From: Glandiceps talaboti
Lineage: Eukaryota > Hemichordata > Enteropneusta > Spengelidae
Direction: 5' to 3'
Length of the DNA: 64,000 nucleotides
Assembly: GCF_964340395.1 (NCBI RefSeq)
Contig: NC_135568.1
Location: 11,017,776-11,081,775 of the forward strand
The notes below the pieces were generated by a model, which was given only the letters and a program-made list of their open reading frames with translations, did not search any database and was not told where the DNA came from. The position numbers were made by a program, and so were the translations under genes. This document shows, piece after piece, positions 23,148-35,033 of this stretch; position 1 is the first letter of the stretch, and each line of letters starts with the position of its first letter.

Positions 23148-25498
23148 GAGGTAAAATCAACATTAGAAGGGACAACTGAAAGTGATGCACCCAAATCAAA
23201 AGAAATCCAAGTTGCTAAAGTCATCACACCAAAAGAACTTACACCTCTAGAGTTGAAAAAGGAAGACCAAGAAAAGAAAAAAGGTGCAGCTGAAGAACCA
23301 AAAGTGAAACTTCCAACTAAAGTTGAGAAAAGGCAAGGACAAATAGCTGAAGGAAAACAAACAAAGAAACTCCTTGAGAAGTTTGAGGGAAAGAAAGTAA
23401 CAGGTGAGAAAAGAAAGGTATTGGCTGAGAGAGTGGAAGAAAGTAAAGGGCTTCTAGGAAAGGCTAAAAAAGATACTACTGAAGTGAAAAAGGATGAAGC
23501 ACAAGAAGCTAAACCAGAAGTGCAGGCTGTTGCATCAACAGCAAAGAAAACAGAAAAAGCGGCAGCAATACAAGAAAGAGTGTCGGAGAAACCTAAGGCT
23601 GAATCTAGAAGACCAACAAGAGCAGAGTCAGCTCCACCCAAGAAAGTTGAACAGCGCAAGGAAGAGGACAAAGTCAGAGGGGTGAAAACAGGTGTTTCCC
23701 GGTCTGCAGAGCCTGGTAAAGTCAGAAAACAGGTTGAGAATGAACAGAGACGGGGTTCAACATCATCTGATTCATCAGCTTCTATCAAAGATGGTTCTGA
23801 AAGTAGATCTGTTAGGAACAGAACAGGTGTCAGGAAGAAAGAAGATGATAAGAAAGAGCTAGCACAGCAGAAGCAGAGAGGAATTAATGGTCAGGTGGAC
23901 ACCAAGACAGCTCAGATGAGAAGAAGAGAAGTGACAAGTAGAAGACCACTGACAGACACAGCTATAAGAAATGGTAAAGAAGAGTCCAAGGTTGGGAAAC
24001 CATCTGATCCAACCAGCAAGAGTGCAATGATTGAGCAGAAGCTGCAAGAAAGAGCAACTGCCAAGGTCTCCAGAAGAGCTGTCTCACCAGAGAAGAAGGT
24101 CAAGGCAGAGTCGAAGTCTGTGAAAGCGACTGAAAAACCAGAAACAAAGACACCTACTAAAGTAGACAGGAAACCATCATCTAGGCTCGGACTAAGGAGA
24201 ACAGAATCACCTCTTAGCAGTACTGATGATGACTCTTCATTACATCGAAGACCTTCTCACAAAAGACCTCTCATTCCACCAGTTCTGAAAGATGCAGAGA
24301 CGAGGAGAACATCACCGGAACCATGGCGACGCAAAACTGTGGGCTCGGATTCCTCAGATAGTGACAGCCGAAAGGTCAGGTCTGTCAGCTCTTCTGAGAG
24401 TGATGCAAGGAGAAGAGCAGCTGTCAGAAGCTCTGCAACAGAGAGAGAAGGTAAACTGAAGAAGAAGGAGAAGGAGGTCATTAAAAAAGAAGTAAAAGAT
24501 GAAAAGGCAGTACCACAGATTGGGAAACCCAAGGAAAAGGTACAAACACAAGAGGTTAAACCTCTGAAAATTGAAGAGACACCAGTGAAAGTGGAAGATA
24601 AGAAGGAGAAACCAAAAGTTGAAGAGATAATCACAAAAGAAGTTGAAAAGACAAGGGAAACACCAAGAATTGAAGAAATCAAAGAAACAAGACCTACTCA
24701 TTTAGATGTTATAAGAGTTGAAAGACAGCAAAAAATGATCAAATCACCAAGTCTAGAGAGTGCTCCAGGTCTGCTGTCTGTAGACCGAGAGAATAAATCA
24801 TCTCTTAGAAGGACTTCCTCGTTTAAGACGAGAAAAGAATTAGAGAAGGAGGAACGGAAACTGCCTGATCCAAAGAGATCTGCTTTAGCTACAAAAGATG
24901 TACAACTGTTTGAGTTGATGAGAGAAAGAGCCAAGAAAATACAAGAGGAAGAAGATGAAGAAATGTATAGGAAAGCAGAACAGGAGCTAAGTGAGTTAGA
25001 AGAACAGAGAATTGCAAAAGAGATTAGCCGCGAAAGTGAAGATGACAGTGTAGGTGAACCCAAAGAGCTGACACCAGAACAACTCGTTGAAAAGAGAATT
25101 GTGAAACCAAAGAAACTAGACATCTCAAAGTGGGAGAAACAACCAGATAGCCCATCACCTACAAAGTCTAGAAGATTCCAGAGAACAAGGTCACATAGAG
25201 GTCAAACTATTGATATTGGTGAAGTGAGGAAGGCTGCTGAGGAGATAGCCAGGGATGCTGGATCAATGCCAGAACAAAGATCGGCACCTGGTGTTACAGA
25301 ACAGAAAGATATCACACCAAGAGAACCTGTCATCAAGCCAACTCTAGGTGTTGAAAAGACACTAGTGAAACAGAGATCTATTTCACCAAGTCATGATGAA
25401 GTAGAAGTGAAAGAAAGGGAACAGCAAAAAGAGATACACAAAGAAACAGAGATAAAAGCAGTAGAGGGAAAGGAGTCTTTTACAGAACACACTGAAAG
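23148..25498 (+). CDS. SVIL: SVIL exon h, largest exon, Lys/Glu-rich
   Basis: Acceptor TTTGTCTTTCAG at 23147, donor GAAAG|GTAAGG at 25499; 2,351 bp, about 783 residues, phase 0 in and two bases out. Highly charged (Lys, Glu, Arg) and Ser-rich, almost certainly disordered, with many short acidic/basic alternations. A helical, probably coiled-coil segment lies near 24898-25030 (LMRERAKKIQEEEDEEMYRK region). At about 25177-25250, RFQRTRSHRGQ then TIDIGEVRKAAEEIA resembles the TQPVTIEEV module of exon j. The frame is fully open and the antisense ORFs here are shadows. Confidence 0.92.
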
Positions 25499-26381
25499 GT
25501 AAGGGTAACCCTCCTTCTTTTTTCAAATTTTTTCAACATATTTTTGACAAAAAAGTGATATTTCACTGGTTTAGATTTCTCTCTGTTACAAAAACTGAGG
25601 CATGCAAGATATTTTTCCACTCAAATTATTTGACCTAGCTGTCAAGCTGAAGTGAGTTGAAACGTCTGGTTTTCCTGCATGTGTGGCCAGAGATGAATAT
25701 ACAAATGTAAATACTCTAGAGGACAAGGACACAATATTGTTCATTTTTGAGCTTACACTACGAAGTGATGCATGTCACCATCTTGTTTAGAAGTAGTTCC
25801 TCAAATCCAAGTTGTCGCAAGCAACCAATCAGAAATCCAATATTACTCCTACTGATAGTAGAGATATGTAGGGGTATTTGATGTAATTTTTACGGTAATT
25901 CTAGCAAATATGTGAATATGTATATCACCACAAGAGGAAATCTGTTTGTCAACAAAGGATGAAAGTATTTATACAAGGGACATACCATGTGTGGGTGATT
26001 CCCAAATACTAAGGAGAAATTCCAGTCTTCAATAGGGATAGACTTTAATATATCCAATATTAAGGAATGAATGAGATTGTGTAAACTTTTTCTGAGAGAT
26101 ATCATTATATATACATACATGTACAATGTTTGATGAGCTTTTGAGCATGCAGCTGATGATATTTAGCACATGCTTAGAGTGACAAACACAAAATAGTTTG
26201 TATATCTCTTCACCTGCCATCTACAGCATTGCATTTTGTACCACTGTAACTGTAGAACTCATTCACACACGCATAACTTATTTTCCAACAGCTATCAAAA
26301 TAGAAATTTACTAGTATTTGCCAACAATTGCCTGTATTCATCATATTCTCTTTCACATCGTCACTGCATTCTTCTATGTAG
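25499..26381. other. Intron h-i
   Basis: 883 bp, AT-rich, no repeat or exon recognised. Confidence 0.6.
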
Positions 26382-26474
26382 CTTTCAATCCCCAACCACA
26401 CCCCAGACTCAAGTATCACCCACCCTGCAGCATGTGGCATCCTCAAAGAGTAGACTACGCAGACAAAGCCAAAG
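26382..26474 (+). CDS. SVIL: SVIL exon i, 93 bp, symmetric
   Basis: Acceptor TTCTTCTATGTAG at 26381; donor CCAAAG|GTAGCT at 26475. Only this acceptor gives both the required one-base entry and a two-base exit. It then reads FQSPTTPQTQVSP, followed by TLQHVASSKSRLRRQSQR, so the junction with exon j is LRRQSQR|FRTQPIT, comparable to LRRLQDRSLTQPIT in human supervillin. Internal AGs at 26406 and 26430 would change the frame. Length divisible by three; possible cassette exon. Confidence 0.72.
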
Positions 26475-27177
26475 GTAGCTGTATACTGCATGCAGTGTAG
26501 TGTGTCACGTACCTTTCAATAGATGTTATTCTGTGATGTGCTTGAATTGTGCACAGCGCCCTCTTTGTTGTGAAGTGTGCATTCTATATACCGCCCTCTG
26601 TTGACAAGTTCTTTTTTTACACTTTCTTTTATTTTCAAGCATACATCCTTTTAAGCATTCACTATTTATTTTTCACATCCTTTGTTGTGAAACTTGTATT
26701 TAACAAATTGTGATTGTTATTATGCATGGCACCCTCCTTGTAGTGAAGATTGCCTTTTGCAGTTTGCATTTGCTGTGGATTTGTCATTTTGCACGTCACC
26801 CATCTTCTTAAAGTGTATTTTGCATGGTACCATCTTTTTTATGAAGCTTGTATTTGGTATTGCATCCTCTCTGTTAATTCTTTTTTACATCATACTCTTT
26901 TGATGTGCCATTTTCACTTTGTTGTGTGTGCCACTTCTTTCTTTACACAGTGTTATTGTGTACAGCACCAGTACAGATATATTCTTCACTTGTGAAATCA
27001 CTGCACAAATTTCTATCCACAACATGTACAAGCTCATATCATATTGATAAAACTCAGAACATGGACACATGTCAGAGAGGGATGTTTATTTCCAATTGAC
27101 CTCAACTTCATTAAAAATTGTTATTTTGTAAAAAAAAAAAAATAATAATGGTGAAATTACTACCTTGATGAATGTAG

Positions 27178-27480
27178 GTGGAGTCATGATGGATTCAGTG
27201 GTTAGAGTTGTTGGCTTTGAATCTACCAGTTATTGGTTCAAACCCTACCACTGCCATTTGTTTCTGAATAGCTGAGGTCCTTACATAAACTTTCAATGAC
27301 TATTGTGTGCCTGTCACCCCAGCTGTATAATTGGGTAACTGGTAGGATATAGGTTTGCAATGTGAATGCTTTAATCCTATGCACTCACTGCAATGGATTG
27401 TATGCTCCCCAGGGAGTTCAGGAAGTATAAAGGGCTATTGTGCTGTTTTTAGGGCCATGCTAGGGGCAGTAAATAATTAA
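27178..27480 (+). mobile_element. tRNA-derived SINE copy 2
   Basis: tRNA-like head with GTGGTTAGAGTTGTTGGC (A-box region) and GGTTCAAACCC (B box, near 27236-27246), then the same body as copy 1: TTTGTTTCTGAATAGCTGA, GTATAATTGGGTAACTGGTAGG and GTGAATGCTTTAATCCTATG. An A-run precedes it. Better preserved head than copy 1. Confidence 0.7.
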
Positions 27481-27655
27481 AGACACTTTGGGCACAGTGT
27501 GGGAAAGTGTTATTGTGCTGTTATAGGTCCATGCAAGGGGCAGTAAATACTAGTAATTAAAGGCACTTTGAGCATAGTTGGAAAGTGCTGTTGTGGTGTT
27601 ATTGGTCCATGCAAGGGGCAGTAAATTTTGAGCACAGTGTGGGAAAGTACTAAGT
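27425..27655 (+). repeat. Tandemly amplified SINE tail, ~85 bp, 3 copies
   Basis: GGTCCATGC(A)AGGGGCAGTAAAT followed by TTGAGCACAGTGTGGGAAAG and TGCTGTT/ATTGTGCTGTTAT recurs three times, continuing from the 3' end of the SINE. Confidence 0.75.
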
Positions 27656-28259
27656 ACAAAATTTACATTTATTATCAAATAATATATAGAGGTAATTTAG
27701 GTATACATATACTTCAAGAACTTCTTTGGGTATCTGAGAAAGTTTTGTAATGAACAAGAATATTTTATAAAACGTAGCAACCACAAACAACAAACATAAA
27801 ATTCTATAGATGGGGAGGGACTAGGGGATGAAAACGTGCATCGACCATGTTTATGTATTTAGTTCACTTCACCCACACTCTCTGAAATAGGCTGTACTGC
27901 ACACTATCTCTTGTCTCTTTAGTTATCATTCAACATTTTAAAAGCTGTGTGCTAAAAATTGTCAGAACTTGACCTCGAATGATTGGAAACTATTTAGTAG
28001 GTCATATAACGTCAAGTCATACTAAAGATGGAGTTAGAAATGTCCAATTAGGTATGTCTTATCTATACTTGAAATGTGGTTGAAATCGTTGTAGGTCGCC
28101 GTGGTGATCACTTCCTCTTAAAGTAGGCTTGGAGATATGTACATACATACAGTGGCTTAGATTTTACCCGTTGAGTGTGATGCAAGTACTCTCATTTTCG
28201 CAATCCCAAGCATATGTTTTTCTCTGACACCACAAATGATAATAACCATATACATATGT

Positions 28260-28460
28260 ACATGCATAAATAAATAAATAAATGCGCACACACATACATA
28301 TATACATGTACACATACATGCACACACGTACACACACACACATGCACACATATACTCACGCACATATATATACATGTACACACACAAATATGCACACACA
28401 CACATACATACATACATACATACATACATACATACATACATACATACATACATACATACA
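28260..28460 (+). repeat. CA / CATA microsatellite
   Basis: Mixed ACACAC and CATGCACACA tract ending in about 14 tandem CATA units (28405-28460). ORFs here (Tyr/Cys/Val/Met-rich) are repeat artefacts. Confidence 0.95.
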
Positions 28461-28714
28461 TGGCCTACTTTCTAACCATATACTGGAACTCTCAATATTG
28501 TTTGTCTTATCATAGACCCTGATGTCTCCAAGATGTATTATTTTTATACATAGCAGTTACTAGTATTTATCGGCAGCAAAATTACAAAACTAGTCAAGGA
28601 AAGTGTTGCAATTATAGCACCTATTGTTATGATGTACAAAAAAATATAAAAGTCGTTATTAAAAAGCTTTATCTAATGAAAAATTATCAAAATGTACTTT
28701 CTGGTAAAACTGTC

Positions 28715-29125
28715 CATCACCTTGTATTATAATAATATTGGTGGGGAACCTTAGTTGTTTACTGAGGAAGGAAGTCTGGTAAAACTTGCATTGAATTCCC
28801 CACCATATACCATGATGGGGAGAGGTATAGAGATATTGTAAACTTGTTAGGAATCTTGGTAACAGACGAGGGAAATCTTGTAAAACTTGCATTGAATTCT
28901 ATCTCTTGAACCACAATTCTGACTGGTGACATTTATTAATCTGTATTACTTGTACCATAATATTGTTTGGAAACCTTTACAACTTTGTTGGGGGGCGGGG
29001 GTCGAATCTTGTATAATTTGCATAGATTTCCATACCTAGTATATTGGTGGGGAACCATAGTAACAGGAGAGCATCTGGTAAAAGTTGCAGTGACCTTTTT
29101 ATCTTGCACTACAATTTTGTTTTGG
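28715..29125 (+). repeat. Dispersed 'GGGGAACC...GTAAAACTTGCAT' repeat, ~4 units
   Basis: Units share TTGTACCATAATATTG, TGGGGAACCTTAGTAAC, GGAAATCTGGTAAAACTTGC and ATTGAATTCC(A)TACC. Related units lie in other introns near 7645, 12440, 18085, 36690, 55360 and 56860. Confidence 0.7.
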
Positions 29126-29621
29126 ATACCTTGTTAAAAATTCCTGGGAAGCTCACTGACTGGTACATTTACCTACATGATGTACTCTTTCTACCACCTT
29201 AAAAACATAGTGATTATCATATGTACATGTACTTCACATTATTACCTTCTCAACTCAGTATAAATTCAATGGTGAAGTCTAAGTGTCAACATGTAACCAA
29301 TCCATTGTTGTGTAGATACCTATTCAGACCAAGTCATTTCTGAGATACTTGTCATCTTTGTCATGGGTACTAACAATAGACGGAAGTAATGATAAGGGTT
29401 TGACATGTGATTTGGGTAGTTTTGGGCTGCCAAATATTGACTGTAAAAACAAGTGAAACAATTCCTGATCATGTAGGATTGTGTACCCAAGGTAAAGTTG
29501 TACCATTGTCTTAAACTACAGGCCGCTTTACGACACTGTCCAAATGTGTGTTGGCAGAAATATGTGTCTAGCTTGCAAGAATGAGTTACTTATCTTATAG
29601 TCCTTGTGGTGTTTGGGAGAT

Positions 29622-29645
29622 GGGGGGGGGGGGGGGGGGGGGGGG
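29622..29645 (+). repeat. Poly-G tract
   Basis: Uninterrupted run of G of about 24 bases. Length may be affected by sequencing. Confidence 0.9.
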
Positions 29646-30282
29646 TTTGAAAACAACGTGAGCTTTTGAAATTGGACTTAATTACAAATTGAACTGAATT
29701 GGGGGGGGGGTGTTATATAAATGAAATATTGCACTGAATGGGCTTGTGTTAATGTGTTTTGATGGTGCCATTGTGTGTTTATTTGTGGAGGGGCATACCA
29801 ATGCAATGTTTTTGCCATACATGATATAGGGTGATAATCTCTTAAATGGTAATTTCCCATTACAAGTGTTTTTGTACGTTGGAACTTCCGGAGGTTCATT
29901 TTAGAGGAAGTTAGATTTTATGTGAACAATTTTTTTGTTGTTTATGGCGATATTTTCACCTGTGCTGCATATGTGCCAGGGGTATCACAAGTCATGCTTC
30001 AACATGCAGGAAAACAAAAATAACTCAATTTATAAAATGAAAATTCCATCGAAATTTTGAACATATGGACAATTTGAGGTATGCTGTATGGTCAATTAAA
30101 AGAGAAATCAGCTACATGTATTGGCATGGTAGACCACCCCCACCCCCCATTCTGAAATGAAGTTGTCCAAATTCACAACAGAAAACAATGGGACCATACC
30201 ATCATCTCAAGAGATTTGAGGGTGGTAATTAGCTTTTATTGTTTAATAGTCATTGTTTTAAATTGCCCATCATAACCCCCCC

Positions 30283-30283
<1 letters not shown>

Positions 30284-30323
<40 letters not shown>
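30284..30323 (+). repeat. CA microsatellite
   Basis: About 19 CA units after a short C-run. Confidence 0.95.
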
Positions 30324-30326
<3 letters not shown>

Positions 30327-30797
30327 TAACTCAAACAAAGACACCCTCCCCTCACAAGGAATATATACAAATTCACTCATCCCTTTATGGAAACAAAAAC
30401 ACAGACACAAAACAACCCTAAAGCAAGGTCACCAGTAGACTATTATTATATGACCCTTGATAGATTAACTAGTCATATCAACCCAGTAGACAGCATCCTT
30501 GTTTTATTTCTCAGTTTTCAATCTTCTAACCGCACAAGTGTGTTTCTTTTTATTTTGTTGCACCATGCATGACAGTGGACATTGTTGCTTGGTTTGTAAT
30601 TTCCTTTTGTGGCCTGCATTCTTTATGAGATGTATGATGTATGGGGTTGCACAGTAAACAAGACGACTTGTAACGTGACCTTTGCTGTTACACCATCTAC
30701 ACTCTATTAATACTTGCATACAGTCACCGTCTCAGATAGCAGATACTAAACTACTACTGTGTGCTGTGAACCCATAACATACGACATTACATCCACG

Positions 30798-30868
30798 ATG
30801 ATAACGTTTGCTGTGCTTGTCTTCAAAATCGCTGTGGTTTTGCTGAGTTTGTATATGTTTTGGAGATG
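30798..30868 (+). CDS. Candidate alternative first exon with hydrophobic leader
   Basis: ATG with A at -3, in-frame stop (TAA) 24 bases upstream, then 23 codons beginning MITFAVLVFKIAVVLL and ending FWR plus two bases TG, followed by donor GATG|GTATGT. The two-base exit matches exon j (one-base entry G, making Trp), giving ...FWRW|FRTQPIT. The peptide has about 18 consecutive mostly hydrophobic residues, compatible with a signal anchor. A TATA-like CTATTAATA lies about 85 bases before the ATG. No similarity is recognised; a phase match by chance is one in three. Hypothetical. Confidence 0.35.
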
Positions 30869-31469
30869 GTATGTTGAATTTTAAGGCTTATATGAACTAA
30901 AGTTTGTCACTTTTACACCTGTAAAGTGTTTAAGTTTTGACAGACTGTGTAACTTACATTGTAACATTCCAGTTGGCATTTAACAATCTCTGATCTCAGT
31001 AAGAATGTACTAACTATGCTGAAGTTTTATGTGCTATTAAGTTTGACGTTTCTCTGTGACATTAACATTTAAAGTGTGCACATTTTCACCGCTTTTAGAT
31101 TTATAGTTTATATTTTTGTAGAAAGAACTAAAATATTTTATACTGTAATCATTCAAATATGTACAGAATTCAGATCCATACCTAACTTTCTAGTGTCCTC
31201 AACAGCTGCGTTTTTCATCTGACCTGGTTAGTTTTTCTCGTCAAATTTTTTTTCTCCAGAGTTGTGAATTTCATCAAATGCATTCATGACATAGTTGAGA
31301 TATAGGTAGACAACATTGGAGAAATGTGATGAAATATAAACAAGTTTTTGAATGGAAATGATTCCCGAGTGAATTGGAACAGTCAGGAAATATTTGTCTC
31401 AATTGTTGACATGTCAAAACTGGTTACCACATTCTTTTATTTTGTTTTTATGCCATATATATTATCACA

Positions 31470-31950
31470 GTTATGTGTCATAAAAATGTACAGGTCATAG
31501 CTTGGTTCATTTTGACTTCAGCAGGAAAAATATTTTAGCTAAAGCAGTTGTTATTGCATGTTCATTATTTGAATTGAAATTCTGACATGACACACAAATG
31601 AAACTGGTGGTGATATCGCATTCTGTCAATTTGTTTTTATGACAGTGGTATGTGTCATAAATGTGTATCATTGGCTTGGTTCAGACTGACGAACTTCAAT
31701 GAGAAAATGAAAGCAAAAGAAAATAGTTGTGCATTGATTGTTGGTGTTGTACAACAAAATGTATCTATAAGGGTTTGGTTAGCCTGACTGACTTAACAAG
31801 AAAGACAAAACAAAACAAATACTTGTGCATTGATTGGTTATGTCATGTAAAATGTAGAAAATCAGGGTTTGGTTTGGACCGACTGACTCCAATGAGAAAA
31901 TCAAGAGAAAAGCAAGAGAAATAGTTGTAGTACGTTCATTGTTTGAATGG
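31470..31950 (+). repeat. Degenerate tandem repeat, ~100-150 bp
   Basis: Blocks TTGTTTTTATG(A)CA, GTGTCATAAA, GGCTTGGTTCA, GACTGAC..CAATGAGAAAAT and TTGTGCATTGATTG recur three to four times with indels. Confidence 0.6.
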
Positions 31951-32147
31951 TAATTCTGACAATCAAAACACAGAAGTAGCCCATTGTTGTTATTTTTAAC
32001 CTGTGTGTAATTTGCCCTCTCTGAATAGCCCTTACTTTTATTTTCAAACTCTGTGTTATTTGCATGTTGTGTGGATTATAGCATAGACAATAGGTGTCCA
32101 TTCAAAGGTGAAATTACTCATCGTGAGGTTTTGTTACCTTTGACTAG

Positions 32148-33219
32148 GTTTCGGACACAACCCATCACGCGACCAGAGTATGCAGCAGCCAAGGAACAGA
32201 CAAGGAGTCCAGAAGAGACAGATGCAGGCAAGGAAAAGACTGTGGAGGAAGAGGAACAAGAGAAAGATGAGCTGTCTCAGATGAGTGTGTATGAAAAAAG
32301 GATGCTGTTTATTAAACTACAGAGGGAGCAAGAAGCTATCAAAGCTGCCGAGGGACAACGGAAACCGAAACGGTTCCAAAAACGGTTGAGATCTTCAGAA
32401 CGATCGCAGACTCAACCCGTTACGATTGAAGAGGTTAAAACCGCTGCTACTCTCACTGATCAAGACGATGAAAAAACAAAAGCTAAAATTGCTGAGGAGA
32501 TCGAAAAAGCCAAAGAAGACGAGAAAGAACCGGATCAACTCTCAGGACTAAGTCTTGCTGAGAAAATGAAACTATTCAAAGAAAAGACCGAAGCTCCACC
32601 TGAGAAACCACCTCCTAAACGTGCAGCTCCAACACGTAAAAAACGCCAAGGCTCAAGATTCAAAACACAGCCTGTAACAATCGAAGAACTCCAAAAAGCT
32701 AAGAAAATTTCACCACTAGCTATCAGCTTTAGTAAACCACCAGACCCAGAGCTGTTAGCTACACTGCCCCTGTCGGACCAAATCGCCCTTGTATATGGAG
32801 ACAAAGGGGACAGTCAAGGGAAATCAGATCAAGATACAACTAAATCAGTACCCAAATCTGCACTCAGGAGAGGATCTGCATCCAATCTCCTGGATAATAA
32901 AGGAATACTCAAAGAATCAGAAAAAAAGGAGGAGGAGAAAGACAAGGATAGACCAAAAGGAATCCTTAAATCCGAGAAATCGGAAGAACGCGAGGACGTA
33001 CCAAAAGAAGTGAAAAGCATTCTTAAGAGTGAGCGACGAGACTCAGATGAATTTGTACATGACAGAGTTAGAGGTATACTGAAAGCAGATAGACGAAGCT
33101 CATCATCAGATAGGGAAGATTCCGATAGAGGAATACTTAAGAAAAAAGATTCTGTTGAGAGTCAGTCGGATGAAGGTAGTCCACGACGTTCCATGGATAG
33201 ATCCAAAACACCAGAAAAG
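32148..33219 (+). CDS. SVIL: SVIL exon j: TQP modules and GILK/SILK array
   Basis: Acceptor TTTGACTAG at 32147, donor GAAAAG|GTTAGT at 33220; 1,072 bp; phase-consistent. The best-conserved part of the window: RFRTQPIT (entry), SQMSVYEKRMLFIKLQ (about 32278), RSQTQPVTIEEVKTAATL (32401), GLSLAEKMKLFKEK (32545), RFKTQPVTIEEL (32656) and LPLSDQIALVYGD (about 32767). Human supervillin has the same order (KRLLFREME, SLTQPITTEEV, LSLAEKLALF, YQTQPVTLGEV). In vertebrates this region contributes to actin binding. The 3' part has five GILK/SILK motifs exactly 19 residues apart (first bases at 32902, 32959, 33016, 33073, 33130). Confidence 0.95.
32902..33145 (+). repeat. 57-bp period coding repeat: five [GS]ILK motifs
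   Basis: GILKES, GILKSE, SILKSE, GILKAD and GILKKK start at 19-codon intervals. Residues between motifs are diverged, acidic/basic and Ser-rich. Two further GVLK motifs follow in exon k. Confidence 0.9.
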
Positions 33220-33394
33220 GTTAGTATAACATAAAGTATGGTATTCAGATTCAAATCGCTATTATTATTTCTCTGTAACATGGAATATATATTTTGTCAT
33301 TTTCACTGAAAACCATTTTATGTTGGTTTTTCATTACCTGTCGTAATTCATAGTTTGAATTTTAGCTTTTGTTTTTTTGTCGTAATTCGCTCCT

Positions 33395-33628
33395 TTTAAA
33401 GGCCAATGTCTGATTTGGATTAAACCCTGGGTGAAAAAAAAAAGTCTGGCAGAATTATAGAAAGAATTAGTCCCGAACAAAGTAATGATTCTATTTTATC
33501 GCTATGGTTACATGGATAAGAAAGTAGTAATCCAAAACTATGGGATTAAAACATTGGGGTTTTAATTTGATTCACTGATAATATAGCAGTAATGTGAGAA
33601 CCAGGGATTGAATCGTTGGCCTTTAAAG
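33395..33628 (+). mobile_element. MITE, TTTAAAGGCC family, disrupted copy
   Basis: Left end TTTTAAAGGCCAATGTC, GATTTGGATTAAA, TCTGGCAGAATTATAG, CCGAACAAAGTAATGATTC; right end TGAGAACCAGGGATTGAATC and GGCCTTTAAAG. About 60 bp of extra sequence interrupts the interior. Confidence 0.7.
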
Positions 33629-34659
33629 TAAAAAAGATGTCAAAAAATCTCAATTTAAATACAATGGAGATATATAATGATGGTATCCCTAACTAATAGC
33701 TGTAGAAATAAAAGCCATTAATTCATGATTGTCTTCATGACTTCCCTATGCATGAATCATTACCTAGGAAGAAAGAGTAATTAATTAAATACCCCTCTCA
33801 CTTTCTCAAGACGGTGTAATAGGGATAGTAAGATTAAACCAGAAAGGGTTTGTTACGTCACTTGAGATGATACTGTGGACAAATATATTTTGACTGGATA
33901 TAAACTATTTAGCTTATTCAGTAGAAACCATTTTTGCACCAAAATAGATCTGCATAAAATGGAATAACTTTCACTTGTACAGTGCAAGTCTTAGAGGTAA
34001 TAAAGGTAGATTTATTTAGTGTGAATCAATACAATAACGTATAAAAATGATGTAGCCATAAGTACATTTTAGTAACATTAATTGTTGATCAACTAAGATA
34101 AAGTGAAGCCAAACTATGAATAAATATATTTTCTCTCAAATGTTCCCATACTAAAAGAACTGTAGGGTATTCCTTGTAGCAAGGTCTCTCAAACCATGGA
34201 GTTTGCTTCATATATTAGCATTGTAGGGTACATTTGTGATCGTGTTTGCCAAATATCCCTATTTCTTTATTTCCAAAACCTTAAATTGGTACCGGCTTCC
34301 CAAACTGTGAAACTTGCTTCATGTTAGTATTATAAGGTACATTTGTTAGTATGCATGTGTTATGTAACTCTTGCCAAGGTAAATTCTTTACTTTGATTGT
34401 TGATATGCACGTTGTTATATGCTTGAACCATTACCGACAATACAAGTCAAGTTGTCACTCCAAAACTAACTCTGACTACTTGTCCAGACGCTGTAGTCCA
34501 GACACGACACAGAGTATTATTCACAATAGTGCTGAATGATTAATGACCTAGCCCAGACACTTGACTTGATCTTACTGTCTCAAATCATCCAATCAACTTT
34601 AGAGTTAGTTGTATAACCACAGCTACAGTCTATGGATTACCAGGAAAGTTACAAATCTT

Positions 34660-34970
34660 ATAGACCCAGTTCGGATTAGGATTAGGATTTAGGTGTGAAA
34701 ATGAGTATCTGGCAGAACTTTTTGAAAAAAGAGGTGGTTCAGATCCTATGTAATCCGTACAGCACCTTTGATACAATAGCATCAATGCAAGAACCAGGGA
34801 TTGAATTATGGGTCTTAAAAATATAAAGAACTAGAATGAAATATTGGAAAAAAAATTATCCTAAACAACAGAATAATCCTATCAAATCCTACAAGTTTAG
34901 CATCACTGTTAATTAAGATAGAATTAATTCAAGAACTAGGGATTGAATAATGGGTCTTTAAAGTATCTTG
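34660..34970 (+). mobile_element. MITE, TTTAAAGGCC family, one full and one partial copy in tandem
   Basis: 34660-34825: CCCAGTTCGGATTAGGATTA, TCTGGCAGAAC, GATCCTATGTAATCC, AAGAACCAGGGATTGAATTA, GGGTC. 34855-34970 repeats the right half (AATAATCCTATCAAATCCT, GAACTAGGGATTGAATAATG, GGTCTTTAAAG). Confidence 0.75.
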
Positions 34971-35033
34971 AATGAAAAATCGAATTTCACATATTTTAAT
35001 TTGTTCCCTACAACACAATTTGTATGACATATA

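Larger units (their letters stand above)
26475..32147. other. Intron i-j, 5.7 kb
   Basis: Contains a tRNA-SINE with amplified tail (27178-27655), CA/CATA microsatellites (28260-28460), the dispersed 'GGAACC' repeat (28715-29125), a G-tract (29622-29645), a CA microsatellite (30284-30323), a candidate alternative first exon (30798-30868) and a degenerate tandem repeat (about 31470-31950). Confidence 0.65.

Noticed and set aside
23144-25123. Long antisense ORFs opposite SVIL exon h (214, 141, 141 and 115 residues)
   Set aside because: Ser/Leu/Phe-rich shadows of Lys/Glu-rich coding sequence; no domain and the + frame is strongly supported.
26407-26474. Shorter version of exon i from the AG at 26406, read as LKYHPPCSMWHPQRVDYAD
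   Set aside because: That frame leaves one base at the donor and would shift exon j; the acceptor at 26381 satisfies both junctions and gives the LRRQSQR|FRTQPIT junction.
28157-28515. ORFs rich in Tyr/Cys/Val/Met or His/Thr
   Set aside because: Translations of a CA/CATA microsatellite.
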